Origin: Nostoc sp. CHAB 5834
Lineage (GTDB): Bacteria > Cyanobacteriota > Cyanobacteriia > Cyanobacteriales > Nostocaceae
DNA: 28,500 bases
NCBI GenBank assembly: GCA_020829485.1
Contig: JAIVFU010000081.1
Location: forward strand, 1 to 28,500
Reading direction: 5' to 3'
Made by a program: the position numbers and the translations under genes. Every line of letters begins with the position of its first letter. The stretch's first letter is position 1. The notes beneath the pieces are model-generated. The model made no database searches. It was not told the DNA's origin and saw only the letters and a list, made by a program, of their open reading frames with translations. This document shows positions 1 to 6,825 of the stretch, piece after piece.

Positions 1-130
1 GGCATTGTAAGAGTGATAGGATGTCGAACATGGGCGAATTGTAGCTTTTGAGTTGTCGTTTGGGAAGACAACAACTCTACTACAAAGCGCCCTCTTTCTT
101 CATACTCTTGTTTTGGCGAAGGTATTGCTA
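1..130. other. Non-coding left edge with a stem-loop
   Basis: No open frame of note lies here. An imperfect inverted repeat (GAGTTGTC near 50-57 against GACAACAACTC near 66-76) can form a stem-loop. It is not followed by a T run, so I do not call it a terminator. It may belong to a gene that ends just outside the window. Confidence 0.4.
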
Positions 131-238
131 TATAGGACTAATATTTGATTGATAAAAAAGCTCGGTACAGATCGAAAAGCCTAATTCCCTACTCCCCACC
201 CACGTAGATAATTTCAAAAATCAAATACGATTCCTATA
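131..238. repeat. MITE-like repeat, copy A (TATAGGA family)
   Basis: A segment of about 108 bp bounded by inverted ends: TATAGGACTAATATTTGAT on the left, and on the right a sequence ending AATCAAATACGATTCCTATA. A second copy at 22359-22480 shares nearly all of the interior (GTACAGATCGAAAAGCCTAA, then a run of CTACTCCC units, then GATAATTTCAAAAATCAAAT). A related element with similar ends is at 16449-16552. A further partial left end begins at 235 and overlaps this copy. No coding capacity, so it is probably a non-autonomous mobile repeat. Confidence 0.7.
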
Positions 239-344
239 GGACTAATATTTATTTGGGGATTTTTGCGTAAGTCCTGATAATTTATCTTGTTTGATGCCAA
301 GCTATCTGGGGAGAATATGTCAAAACTCCAGTGAGGTATAAGCA

Positions 345-2132
345 ATGGTTAATCAGATATACACAGCTGATGTTTTAGTTGTCGGTGGGGGAACCGGAGG
401 CACTGCGGCTGCTATCCAAGCGGCGCGACGGGGAGCCAAAACCATTCTGGTGAGTGAATTTCCTTGGTTGGGGGGAATGCTGACTTCGGCTGGAGTATCC
501 GCACCCGATGGCAACGAATTAGAAGCCTTTCAAACGGGATTATGGGGTGCGTTTTTGGAGGAATTGCGGCAACGACAGCCCGGAGGATTAGATAACAGTT
601 GGGTAAGCTTTTTTAGTTACGATCCTCGGATTGGGGCAGAGATTTTTGCAGATTGGGTGCAAGAATTGCCAAATCTGCACTGGATTTCTGGACATGTACC
701 AATAGAAGTGTTTCGCCAAGGTGATTCTATTACTGGTGTGCGCTTTGCTGATTTTGCTGTCACAGCAAAGATTATTCTTGACGGCACAGAATTAGGAGAT
801 TTATTGGCTTTAGGTGAGATACCTTATCGCTGGGGCTGGGAATTGCAATCTGAGTGGGGAGAATCCAGCGCCCCAGTAGCTTTTAACTCTTTAACTGAAA
901 AATATCCAGTGCAAGCGCCCACTTATGTAGTGATTATGCAAGACTTTGGTGAAGCGATGTCTACGAGGGGCGTAGCTACAGCACCAGAAATTCCGCCTGC
1001 GCCTAATTATAATCCATCCCAGTTTACAGATGCAATGTATGGCTATGGCGCAGAGACATTTTTGAATTATGGACGTTTGCCTAGTGGCCTGTTTATGATG
1101 AATTGGCCAATCTGTGGCAATGACTACGGCGAAGGAGTAGGACGATTGATAGAGTCAGATGTATCCAGAGGTGAATTCATCCAAGAATCTCGCTGGCACA
1201 GCCAAAATTTTGCCCATTTTATCCAAAATCAGCTTGGTCGTCGCTATGGTTTAGCAGAAAAAGTATTTCCTCACGCCCCTACAGCTTTTGCACTGCATCC
1301 CTATTACCGGGAAAGCCGCCGCTTAGTGGGACTAACTACTGTCCGAGAACAGGATATTTTGCCGATCGCTGGAGGTAAAGTTGCATCTATATATGAAGCG
1401 ATCGCAATTGGTAATTACGCCAATGACCATCATTATCCTGGTATTCAATTCCCACTGCAACCAAAATCTATCCGTTGGGGGGGACGCTGGACTGGAACTC
1501 CTTTTACAATTCCCTACAGTTCCCTGATTCCAGCCACAACAGATGGTTTCTTGGTTTGTGAAAAAAACATTTCTGTCTCCCACATTGCCAATGGGGCTAC
1601 CAGATTACAACCTGTGGTTATGGGCATTGCTCAAGCAGCAGGGATGGCAGCAGCGATGTGTGTTGAGTTAAACTGCCAACCGAGGGATTTACCTGTTAGG
1701 GCGCTGCAAATGGCTTTATTGGAAGATAATCGCTCAAAAGCAGCAATTATTCCTTTATTTAATCTTCCACCCAATCATTCGGATTGGCTGCACTGGCAAC
1801 TGTATTACTTAAATAACCCACAAGCCTATCCAGCTAGTGGTGATTGCCCTTGCCCATCGTCGAGTGAGTACTCTGACTCTACTTTTGGCAAGGGATTAAT
1901 TCGGGAAAGTAACTGTTTTCAAGGCATTTTTTACCGCTTGGATCAGCAGGAATACAGATTCACTGTCACAGTACCAGCCGCATATCAAGGGCAAAATTGG
2001 CAACTTGTGACTTTGCGATCGCATATCGACGAGCAATTACGCGCTTATCCTCACGAACAATTAATTACATTGTGGGGTCATCAAAACCACTTTGCTAATT
2101 GGTTATTAGTCGAACATTTAAACGGAGGATAA
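345..2132 (+). CDS. FAD-dependent oxidoreductase (FAD_oxidored-type flavoprotein)
   Basis: A 595-residue flavoprotein. The N-terminus is a classic Rossmann dinucleotide-binding fold: a hydrophobic strand, then GGGTGG at residues 14-19, a helix, and an acidic residue (E38) ending the second strand. Near residues 405-435 the segment ANGATRLQPVVMGIAQAAG matches the C-terminal FAD-contact motif of the FAD_oxidored (Pfam PF12831-like) family. It has no signal peptide and is probably cytoplasmic. The ATG at 345 is preceded by GAGG about 9 bp upstream. The substrate cannot be told from sequence; relatives are mostly uncharacterised. It stands alone, with patX 107 bp downstream under its own promoter. 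The family call is firm; the reaction is unknown. Confidence 0.85.
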   Translation: MVNQIYTADVLVVGGGTGGTAAAIQAARRGAKTILVSEFPWLGGMLTSAGVSAPDGNELEAFQTGLWGAFLEELRQRQPGGLDNSWVSFFSYDPRIGAEIFADWVQELPNLHWISGHVPIEVFRQGDSITGVRFADFAVTAKIILDGTELGDLLALGEIPYRWGWELQSEWGESSAPVAFNSLTEKYPVQAPTYVVIMQDFGEAMSTRGVATAPEIPPAPNYNPSQFTDAMYGYGAETFLNYGRLPSGLFMMNWPICGNDYGEGVGRLIESDVSRGEFIQESRWHSQNFAHFIQNQLGRRYGLAEKVFPHAPTAFALHPYYRESRRLVGLTTVREQDILPIAGGKVASIYEAIAIGNYANDHHYPGIQFPLQPKSIRWGGRWTGTPFTIPYSSLIPATTDGFLVCEKNISVSHIANGATRLQPVVMGIAQAAGMAAAMCVELNCQPRDLPVRALQMALLEDNRSKAAIIPLFNLPPNHSDWLHWQLYYLNNPQAYPASGDCPCPSSSEYSDSTFGKGLIRESNCFQGIFYRLDQQEYRFTVTVPAAYQGQNWQLVTLRSHIDEQLRAYPHEQLITLWGHQNHFANWLLVEHLNGG

Positions 2133-2176
2133 GAAGAGTTTATTTTCAGTAAAACAGAATACTTTTTGATGAATTG

Positions 2177-2204
2177 TCCGGATATTAATCAAAAAGCTAA
2201 GTAT
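2177..2204 (+). promoter_or_regulatory. DIF-type (TCCGGA) promoter of patX
   Basis: TCCGGA at 2177-2182 is followed 16 bp later by an AAGTAT -10-like hexamer at 2199-2204, placing a transcript start near 2211 and ATG at 2240. TCCGGA at about -35 is the DIF motif described for promoters switched on in differentiating cells of Anabaena PCC 7120, and it has been reported upstream of patX genes. I found no other TCCGGA in the intergenic regions of this window. Confidence 0.65.
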
Positions 2205-2239
2205 CAGTGAAGTGGAGAGTTCCAAAATAGACATCTGCT

Positions 2240-2467
2240 ATGCGTGCTGCCATTTCTCTTTTAGTCTCAAGTCTGATGTTCGGCCCCTTAGCTTCTAACT
2301 GCCAAGCAATGGTCAATCACTTATCCTATGGGCTGCCTTCCACGCCTGCTTCGGAACAGTGGCTCTCGGCAGCATCTGAACAAGCTTCAGATGATGCGCC
2401 ACGTCATCGCGGTAGTGGGCGTAGAGAAGTGTCACAAAAATCTGGAAATACCTATGTTGTGGTTTAA
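2240..2467 (+). CDS. patX: PatX-type heterocyst-inhibiting RGSGR peptide precursor
   Basis: A 75-residue precursor. Residues 1-23 form a signal-peptide-like start: an Arg near the N-terminus, a hydrophobic core (AISLLVSSLMFGPLA) and a small-residue cleavage region around CQA. The diagnostic feature is HRGSGRR at residues 56-62, containing the RGSGR pentapeptide shared by PatS, HetN and PatX, which binds HetR and blocks heterocyst differentiation in neighbouring cells. Signal sequence, distal HRG(S/T)GRR and short length are the described PatX layout; PatS is much shorter and HetN is a ketoacyl-reductase-like protein. An in-frame TAG at 2228 excludes a longer start, and GTGGAGAG lies about 20 bp upstream. 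A tail of 13 residues follows the motif, so release of the active peptide would need processing on both sides. An overlapping longer frame at 2328-2603 is judged spurious. Confidence 0.85.
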   Translation: MRAAISLLVSSLMFGPLASNCQAMVNHLSYGLPSTPASEQWLSAASEQASDDAPRHRGSGRREVSQKSGNTYVVV

Positions 2468-3238
2468 CTACCGTAGGTTAATGCCTTTTTTTTCAAAGGA
2501 AACAAAGTACCAGAAAACACAGTGTTGTGCTAACATCGGTTACACAGCTTTTCTGGCAGATATATATACAGTTGACACACGAAAATCTTCAGCGATCGCT
2601 TAGTATTTCAACTGCAAACTTTGTATATATAATTAGCGTCAATCCTGGCGATCAAAACGCAAATTAAATTAAGTGCCTCGATTAACAGCATCACCAACTT
2701 CTCAAAAGTTACACAATTGTTGCTCATATTCGGTGGGAAGCTTTGCGTTTCAATCCTCAACTGTTCTAGAAATAGATGTTAGTTAGGCTATGAATTAATC
2801 TAAAGCACATCTAATTCAGACATATTGTTTGTTGAGCAAATAGTCTTAAGGCAACTTCACTTTATTCTCAAATAGGTTTTCTCATACATTGATTAGCTGG
2901 TTATCTACATCAGGAAATAGTTGATTTTCGCTTTGGCGTGCTTTGCCAAAGCATAAAATTTCTTGCGCTGCATCTGAGCTTATCTAGAGTATAGATTCGC
3001 ACAAGTAGTATAGGTTTATTGCACTTGGCAGCGAATCTTCCTATTTTTGACTTTTGACACTTCGACTCCTTTCGACTGCGCTCAAGGCAAACCGCTCAGT
3101 GTTAACTTTTGACTTCCCCAAAGGGGTTAACCTACTCTTGCCCCTGGTTCCTTCTTTTCACAGATGGCTCCCGACGAAATAAATATTAAGAAGGATCTGC
3201 TAGCTCCTCTTAGTCCTCTTGATTATTCTACACCCAAG
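2468..3238. other. Long non-coding stretch downstream of patX
   Basis: About 770 bp without a convincing gene on either strand. It contains a repetitive segment near 3058-3100 (TTCGACT occurring twice, then GCTCAAGG and CCGCTCAGTG) of a type common between cyanobacterial genes, and an AT-rich stretch near 2780-2990. The plus-strand terminator at 3239-3270 closes it, so a non-coding transcript is possible here (see findings). Confidence 0.5.
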
Positions 3239-3275
3239 GGCAGATGCAAAATTTTGCATCTGCCCTTTTTAGGTA
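3239..3275 (+). terminator. Strong intrinsic terminator, plus strand
   Basis: A perfect stem of 15 bp (GGGCAGATGCAAAAT paired with ATTTTGCATCTGCCC, essentially no loop as drawn) is followed directly by TTTTT on the plus strand. On the minus strand the same hairpin is followed by TTGGGTG, so it is a poor terminator for the convergent methyltransferase gene. The nearest plus-strand gene upstream, patX, ends about 770 bp away. Confidence 0.75.
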
Positions 3276-3306
3276 AAGTTTATTTAAAGAAAATGTTGAG
3301 AAGGTT

Positions 3307-4365
3307 TTATGCTGGCTTATGAGCAATGAAATACTTGCTCATAAAATGGACTTGCGTCTCAATATTCTCAAAGCCTACTCTCTGTAAACGTTCTAGTAAG
3401 TTATCAGTGGTGTAATGCCTGTAATAGGGTTCATGGAAAGTTTCAGGGAAAGAATCCATTATATGTTCCAACTCAGGTGAATCACTCAACTGAATTGAGT
3501 CACAGATAATAAAGACTCCTCCTGGCTTTGTTACCCGAAAGCATTGCTCAATGACTGTCTGACGTACAGTTGCTGGTAACTCATGGAAGAGAAAAACAGA
3601 AGTTACAGCATGAAAATAGTTATCTAGATAGGGTAACTCTTCGGCATTGGCTTGTAAAAGTTGCGGCAATTCTCCTGGAATTTGGGATAGTAGTTCATTT
3701 GCTTTACGCAAATAAGCTGGTGACAAATCCGTACCAAACAGGGATGCTTGAGGTAAGGCTGCCCGAATCAACTTTAGAGTTCGCCCAGTTCCACAAGCTA
3801 CATCTAAAATACGGGCTTGCCGTGGTGCAACCGAATCAATTGCTTTCAGCCCTTGCTTTAGGGGAGCGAGAATCCGCCGCCGCATTGGATCAGCTGCCCC
3901 ACCAAAAAGAATTTCTACTTGTAAGTCATATAAATTGGCTGACAACTCACTCAAGTAGCCATTGCTTTGATGATGGAAGTTCTGCACGTAGTAGCTGGGA
4001 TAACCATCTGTGTCAATTTCGGGCGAAAAATCTTGGTAATTCTGTTGTTGAACCCGCTCCCAGATTTGAGGGTAATCTAGCCATACCAAGGGATAGTAGC
4101 GCAAAAAGTCATCCCAAGGGTTGTCAAACAGCAAACTTTCTGGGTACACACCTTTTTGGGCATCTTGCCAGTCTGTTTCCAGCAACTGATTCAATCTCTG
4201 TTGAAGTTTGAGTAAAAGCTCATTCGGGATGGGTTTGGTCTTTTGTTCAAGTGTTGGATATACCAGGTTCATCAACCGTGAACTTAATATTTTGTGAGCC
4301 AGACCAAAGTAACTTTTGCTCTGCTGAAAGGTTTGATAAGTCAGCTTAGTTAAACTCTCAGACAT
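3307..4365 (-). CDS. Class I SAM-dependent methyltransferase (UbiE-like)
   Basis: A 352-residue protein in two parts. Residues 1-180 are a helical N-terminal region of unknown role that I do not recognise. Residues 181-350 are a Rossmann methyltransferase: motif I DVACGTGRT at 188-196 binds S-adenosylmethionine, the acidic-loop region is GTDLSPAYL at 211-219, and the later FRVTKPGGVFIICDS stretch is typical of the UbiE/Methyltransf_11 group. The acceptor substrate is not evident; quinone, lipid or small-molecule methylation are all possible. No signal peptide or membrane segment is seen. The ATG at 4365 has only a weak GAGC upstream. It is transcribed away from gifA, from which about 470 bp of repeats and promoter separate it. 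Confidence 0.85.
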   Translation of the reverse strand: MSESLTKLTYQTFQQSKSYFGLAHKILSSRLMNLVYPTLEQKTKPIPNELLLKLQQRLNQLLETDWQDAQKGVYPESLLFDNPWDDFLRYYPLVWLDYPQIWERVQQQNYQDFSPEIDTDGYPSYYVQNFHHQSNGYLSELSANLYDLQVEILFGGAADPMRRRILAPLKQGLKAIDSVAPRQARILDVACGTGRTLKLIRAALPQASLFGTDLSPAYLRKANELLSQIPGELPQLLQANAEELPYLDNYFHAVTSVFLFHELPATVRQTVIEQCFRVTKPGGVFIICDSIQLSDSPELEHIMDSFPETFHEPYYRHYTTDNLLERLQRVGFENIETQVHFMSKYFIAHKPA

Positions 4366-4495
4366 AAAAATAGCTCAAGTTTTGATACTTCTATGTAAAT
4401 AATTGTAACGAAAAAATTATTTACTGTTGGAAAGGTAAAGGCTCCCAGGTGAGACAAATCTGAAGCCCGATGATTTTAGCCATCAAAGGTAGTGG

Positions 4496-4550
4496 GTTTG
4501 TAGTGAGCGATTTATCGCTCAAATCAAGGACTAAAGTCCTTACTACGAAC
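4496..4550 (+). repeat. Palindromic repeat with GTTTGTAGT / ACTACGAAC ends
   Basis: A 55-bp element bounded by GTTTGTAGT and ACTACGAAC (imperfect inverted repeats). It contains two internal hairpins, GAGCGA-TCGCTC (4505-4520) and GGACTaaAGTCC (4528-4539). A copy in opposite orientation with the same ends but different internal hairpins is at 22085-22141. Downstream, GACAGACCAGTAG occurs twice (near 4575 and 4662), a second small direct repeat in this spacer. Confidence 0.6.
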
Positions 4551-4754
4551 TTTTATAACCCTTCAAAATTTTCTTGACAGACCAGTAGTAGTCTGTGAAG
4601 AAATAATTGACGGATAGATTAAGACGGCAATTTATCGCGTCTCCCTAACCGTCAAAATGAATTTGACAGACCAGTAGATTAAGGAAGATTTTTCGAGCTT
4701 TGGGGAAAAATACCTGATATTGTCAGCAAAAGTAAATATAAAGTTTTGTAAAAA

Positions 4755-4785
4755 GTAGCTTATGTTACAGAATTTTGGCTATAGT
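4755..4785 (+). promoter_or_regulatory. NtcA site and -10 box of gifA copy 1
   Basis: GTAGCTTATGTTAC at 4755-4768 is a perfect GTAN8TAC NtcA box. A -10-like TATAGT follows at 4780-4785, only 11 bp after the box. Class II activation by NtcA uses about 22-23 bp, so here the site overlaps the -35 region, which is the geometry of repression. NtcA repression of gif genes is established in Synechocystis. The box matches the plus-strand reading of the glnA box (GTAGCTTGTGCTAC) at 12 of 14 positions. Confidence 0.75.
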
Positions 4786-4836
4786 AGTTTATAGAACAAC
4801 CGAAAAATATATAACAAAATAAAGAGGACTATTGTT

Positions 4837-5037
4837 ATGTCTATCGCAGATAAATCTCGTGCGTTGATGGTGCGTGAACATCAGCAAGTCAAGAATCGCC
4901 AACAATCAATGCTGATGCGGGCTGCACAAGAGCTTGGTCTTCCTGAAGAAGCATCCCACTACTGGAACCCGATTCAAGGGAAGGTAGATGCTAATACTCG
5001 GATGATTTATGGGCCAAGTCATGCTTCCATGAGCTAA
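4837..5037 (+). CDS. gifA: Glutamine synthetase inactivating factor IF7-like, copy 1
   Basis: A 66-residue basic protein, almost certainly the IF7-type inhibitor of cyanobacterial type I glutamine synthetase. IF7 is small, natively unfolded, and binds GlnA through charge contacts, switching it off when nitrogen is plentiful. Arginines at positions 8, 21 and 28 match the positions I recall as critical in Synechocystis IF7. The C-terminal part (WNPIQGKVDANTR then GPSHASMS) is identical in the second copy. AGAGGA sits 8 bp before the ATG, a good ribosome site. Context supports the call: glnA is close by, and an NtcA box overlaps the promoter. This copy has the better promoter and ribosome site of the two, so it is the more likely main source of inhibitor. 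The alternative is an uncharacterised small protein, which the neighbourhood makes unlikely. Confidence 0.88.
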   Translation: MSIADKSRALMVREHQQVKNRQQSMLMRAAQELGLPEEASHYWNPIQGKVDANTRMIYGPSHASMS

Positions 5038-5092
5038 TTTTCAAGAGTTTTAAGGTTGATTTTTTGAGTGAATGTCTCAACTGACAACTCTG

Positions 5093-5122
5093 AAAAAAAG
5101 CCACCCTCTACTCTAGGGTGGC
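5093..5122 (-). terminator. Terminator of the RTX gene (duplicated glnA terminator)
   Basis: Stem GCCACCCT / AGGGTGGC with a 7-base loop (5100-5122), flanked at 5093-5099 by seven A on the plus strand, that is seven T after the hairpin on the minus strand. It therefore ends minus-strand transcription of the RTX gene. It may also slow gifA transcription arriving from the other side. It is the same hairpin as at 6762-6791. Confidence 0.85.
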
Positions 5123-5142
5123 TAAACTTATATATTTAGTGT

Positions 5143-6093
5143 TTAGACGAAATCAAAGCCACTGCTAATATCTGAAATTGAAACTCCTTCAACAACCGCG
5201 ATTAAGTCGTTGTTAAAAAATATCTCTGTCCCCACAATAGAGATAATACCGGAGCTAAAGGTAGATTCAGGTAGTTCAATAGAGTCCTGGCTGATATTGA
5301 AGTCAGTAATCAGGGCGTAGTCACTATTGTTGCCATTATCATAAAAAATTTCATTACCTGCTCCCAGGACGAAGGTATCGCCATTAGCCCCGCCAGTTAA
5401 GGTATCAACTTCGTTAACAATCGATCCAAATCCTGGGGCAAAAGGTTCAACGCCGATCAGGCGATCGCTCCCATCACCACCCGATAAAGAGTCGTTTCCA
5501 GCTCCTCCAATCAATAAGTCTGTGCCAGTTTCACCAGTAAGGGTGTCATTTCCAACTCCAGTCCCACCAAATACGGTGTCGTTCCCAGCCTCACCCTGAA
5601 CAAGATCATTGCCTGCATCACCATTGAGTTGGTCAAAACTCCCGCCACCTGATACCGTGTCATTCCCAGTACCCGCAAAAACTCGATCATTTCCAGCGTC
5701 GCCAGAAATTACATCTGCGCCATCAGAGCCATTGAGGATGTCATTTCCATCATTACCATTAATGGTGTCATTCCCTGCATCACCGAAGATGCGGTCATTG
5801 TCATTGTTACCAATGATGCGGTCATTGCCGTCCCCTCCATTGATCACGTCAACCCCATTGTCGCCATCAATGGAGTCGTTCCCAGCATCTCCAAATACTA
5901 AATCGTCGCCATCCCCACCATCAATTGTGTCGTTTCCTGCTCCAGCAACGATCAGGTCTTCGTCATCGTTACCAAAGATTACGTCGTCACCGGCTAAGGC
6001 TACAATAGTATCGTCATCATCGAAAGCATCAATGCGATCGTTGCCAATAGTGCCAGCAAGAAAATCGTCCTCATTTGTACCAATAATATCCAT
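5143..6093 (-). CDS. RTX (hemolysin-type calcium-binding) repeat protein
   Basis: A 316-residue, very acidic protein. Residues from about 5 to 215 are a run of at least fifteen nonapeptides of the GGxGxDxφx type (for example GGDGDDLVF, GGDGNDRII, GGAGNDSLS). These wind into a calcium-filled beta-roll. The last 90 residues (TLTGGANGDTFVLG, then YALITDFN) are the C-terminal domain usual in cyanobacterial RTX proteins, and likely carry the uncleaved type I secretion signal; no N-terminal signal peptide is present. I chose the ATG at 6093 because AAAGGA lies about 9 bp upstream; a TTG at 6129 would add 12 residues without a clear ribosome site. No enzymatic domain and no type I exporter genes are nearby. 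It is convergent with gifA copy 1 and divergent from copy 2. Its role, perhaps surface or calcium-related, is unknown. Confidence 0.85.
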   Translation of the reverse strand: MDIIGTNEDDFLAGTIGNDRIDAFDDDDTIVALAGDDVIFGNDDEDLIVAGAGNDTIDGGDGDDLVFGDAGNDSIDGDNGVDVINGGDGNDRIIGNNDNDRIFGDAGNDTINGNDGNDILNGSDGADVISGDAGNDRVFAGTGNDTVSGGGSFDQLNGDAGNDLVQGEAGNDTVFGGTGVGNDTLTGETGTDLLIGGAGNDSLSGGDGSDRLIGVEPFAPGFGSIVNEVDTLTGGANGDTFVLGAGNEIFYDNGNNSDYALITDFNISQDSIELPESTFSSGIISIVGTEIFFNNDLIAVVEGVSISDISSGFDFV

Positions 6094-6212
6094 GTGTTTT
6101 TTCCTTTCAACTTTCAGGAATGATCTCAAAAGGCATCAGTATTATTTAGCCAAGGGGAACATCTAAGACAAAAGACATCTCCAGAAATTAAATATGCATC
6201 ATCCATAACCCT

Positions 6213-6243
6213 TGTAGAGACGTAGCAGTGCTACGTCTCTACA
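6213..6243. repeat. Palindrome of the TGTAGAGACGTA family
   Basis: Two perfect 15-bp arms (TGTAGAGACGTAGCA and its complement) around a single G. A second member, with the same outer 12 bp and a different centre, lies at 16884-16913. Dispersed hairpin repeats of this type are common in Nostoc intergenic DNA. There is no T run after it. Confidence 0.75.
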
Positions 6244-6401
6244 TTCATTTTCGGAGATGTCTAAAGTGTCTGAACTGAACACACAAATATCAGATTGTTT
6301 AAGTTATTGAGAACAATTTCAATCAAGCCCAGCCGGAAGTTGACTTTACCGAAGCAAATAACTTTGTATGAGCAGCATATTTGCTTATAGGTAATTTTAA
6401 G

Positions 6402-6431
6402 GTAGATGTTAATACTTAGAAAAAATATATT
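6402..6431 (+). promoter_or_regulatory. NtcA site and -10 box of gifA copy 2
   Basis: GTAGATGTTAATAC at 6402-6415 is a perfect GTAN8TAC box. TATATT at 6426-6431 follows after 10 bp, nearly the same geometry as in front of gifA copy 1, so NtcA would again be expected to repress. The surrounding sequence is otherwise unlike the promoter of copy 1. Other AT-rich -10 candidates exist further downstream, so the exact start point is uncertain. Confidence 0.6.
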
Positions 6432-6505
6432 AATTATTTTATTAAATAATATTCGATTATTGGAACTGCATGGGCTGTTGCCGGATGCGTGGTGTTTCAT
6501 ACGTT

Positions 6506-6706
6506 ATGTCTATCGCAGATAAATCTCGTGCGTTGATGGTGCGTGAACATCAGCAAGTCAAGAATCGCCAACAATCAATGCTGATGCGGACTGCACAAGA
6601 ACTTGGTCTTCCTGAACAAGCATCTCACTACTGGAACCCGATTCAAGGGAAGGTAGATGCTAATACTCGGATGATTTATGGGCCAAGCCATGCTTCCATG
6701 AGCTAA
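6506..6706 (+). CDS. gifA: Glutamine synthetase inactivating factor IF7-like, copy 2
   Basis: A 66-residue protein differing from copy 1 at only two residues (A29T and E38Q); R8, R21 and R28 are kept. Its role should be the same: reversible inhibition of GlnA, encoded convergently 120 bp away. The start at 6506 matches copy 1. However, an in-frame ATG at 6470 would add 12 residues (MGCCRMRGVSYV) and would be the first AUG of a transcript starting near 6438. Neither start has a strong ribosome site: GGA before 6470, GGTG before 6506. The 5' flank is unrelated to that of copy 1, so the second gene may be expressed differently or make a slightly longer protein. I am sure of the family and unsure of the start. 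Confidence 0.82.
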   Translation: MSIADKSRALMVREHQQVKNRQQSMLMRTAQELGLPEQASHYWNPIQGKVDANTRMIYGPSHASMS

Positions 6707-6761
6707 GTTTCAAGAGTTTTAAGGTTGATTTTTTGAGTGAATGTCTCAACTGACAACTCTG

Positions 6762-6791
6762 AAAAAAAGCCACCCTCTACTCTAGGGTGGC
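6762..6791 (-). terminator. glnA terminator
   Basis: The GCCACCCT / AGGGTGGC hairpin at 6769-6791 is followed on the minus strand by seven T, 35 bp after the glnA stop codon. It is identical to the hairpin that closes the RTX gene. Confidence 0.88.
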
Positions 6792-6825
6792 AAAACTTAT
6801 ATATTTAGATAGATACGGTACTTAA

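Larger units (their letters stand above)
4834..5139 (+). repeat. Duplicated gifA-terminator block, copy 1
   Basis: These 306 bp match 6503-6808 without indels and with about seven mismatches, so roughly 98% identity. The block starts three bases before the gifA ATG and ends just past the minus-strand terminator. The promoter and leader in front of each copy are unrelated. The join therefore lies exactly at the start of the coding region, and the duplication carried gifA plus the terminator that serves the facing gene. Confidence 0.9.
6503..6808 (+). repeat. Duplicated gifA-terminator block, copy 2
   Basis: This is the partner of 4834-5139. Because its terminator faces glnA, the usual partner of gifA in convergent order, this copy is probably in the ancestral position, at least at its 3' end. 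Confidence 0.9.

Noticed and set aside
2328..2603. 91-codon plus-strand frame overlapping patX
   Set aside because: It overlaps patX in another frame and its sequence has no domain or composition bias of a real protein.
3570..4211. 213-codon plus-strand frame opposite the methyltransferase
   Set aside because: It lies wholly within a clearly conserved minus-strand gene and shows no family features.
4570..4680. Possible CRISPR-like direct repeats (GACAGACCAGTAG twice)
   Set aside because: Only two short copies, with unequal flanks and no regular spacer series; treated as a dispersed repeat.
4786..4836. Possible glutamine riboswitch in the gifA leader
   Set aside because: Glutamine aptamers occur before some cyanobacterial gif genes, but the predicted leader here is only about 45 nt and shows no conserved aptamer core.
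5609..6166. 185-codon plus-strand frame opposite the RTX gene
   Set aside because: Its Pro/Ser-rich repeats are just the antisense image of the GGxGxDxxx repeats.
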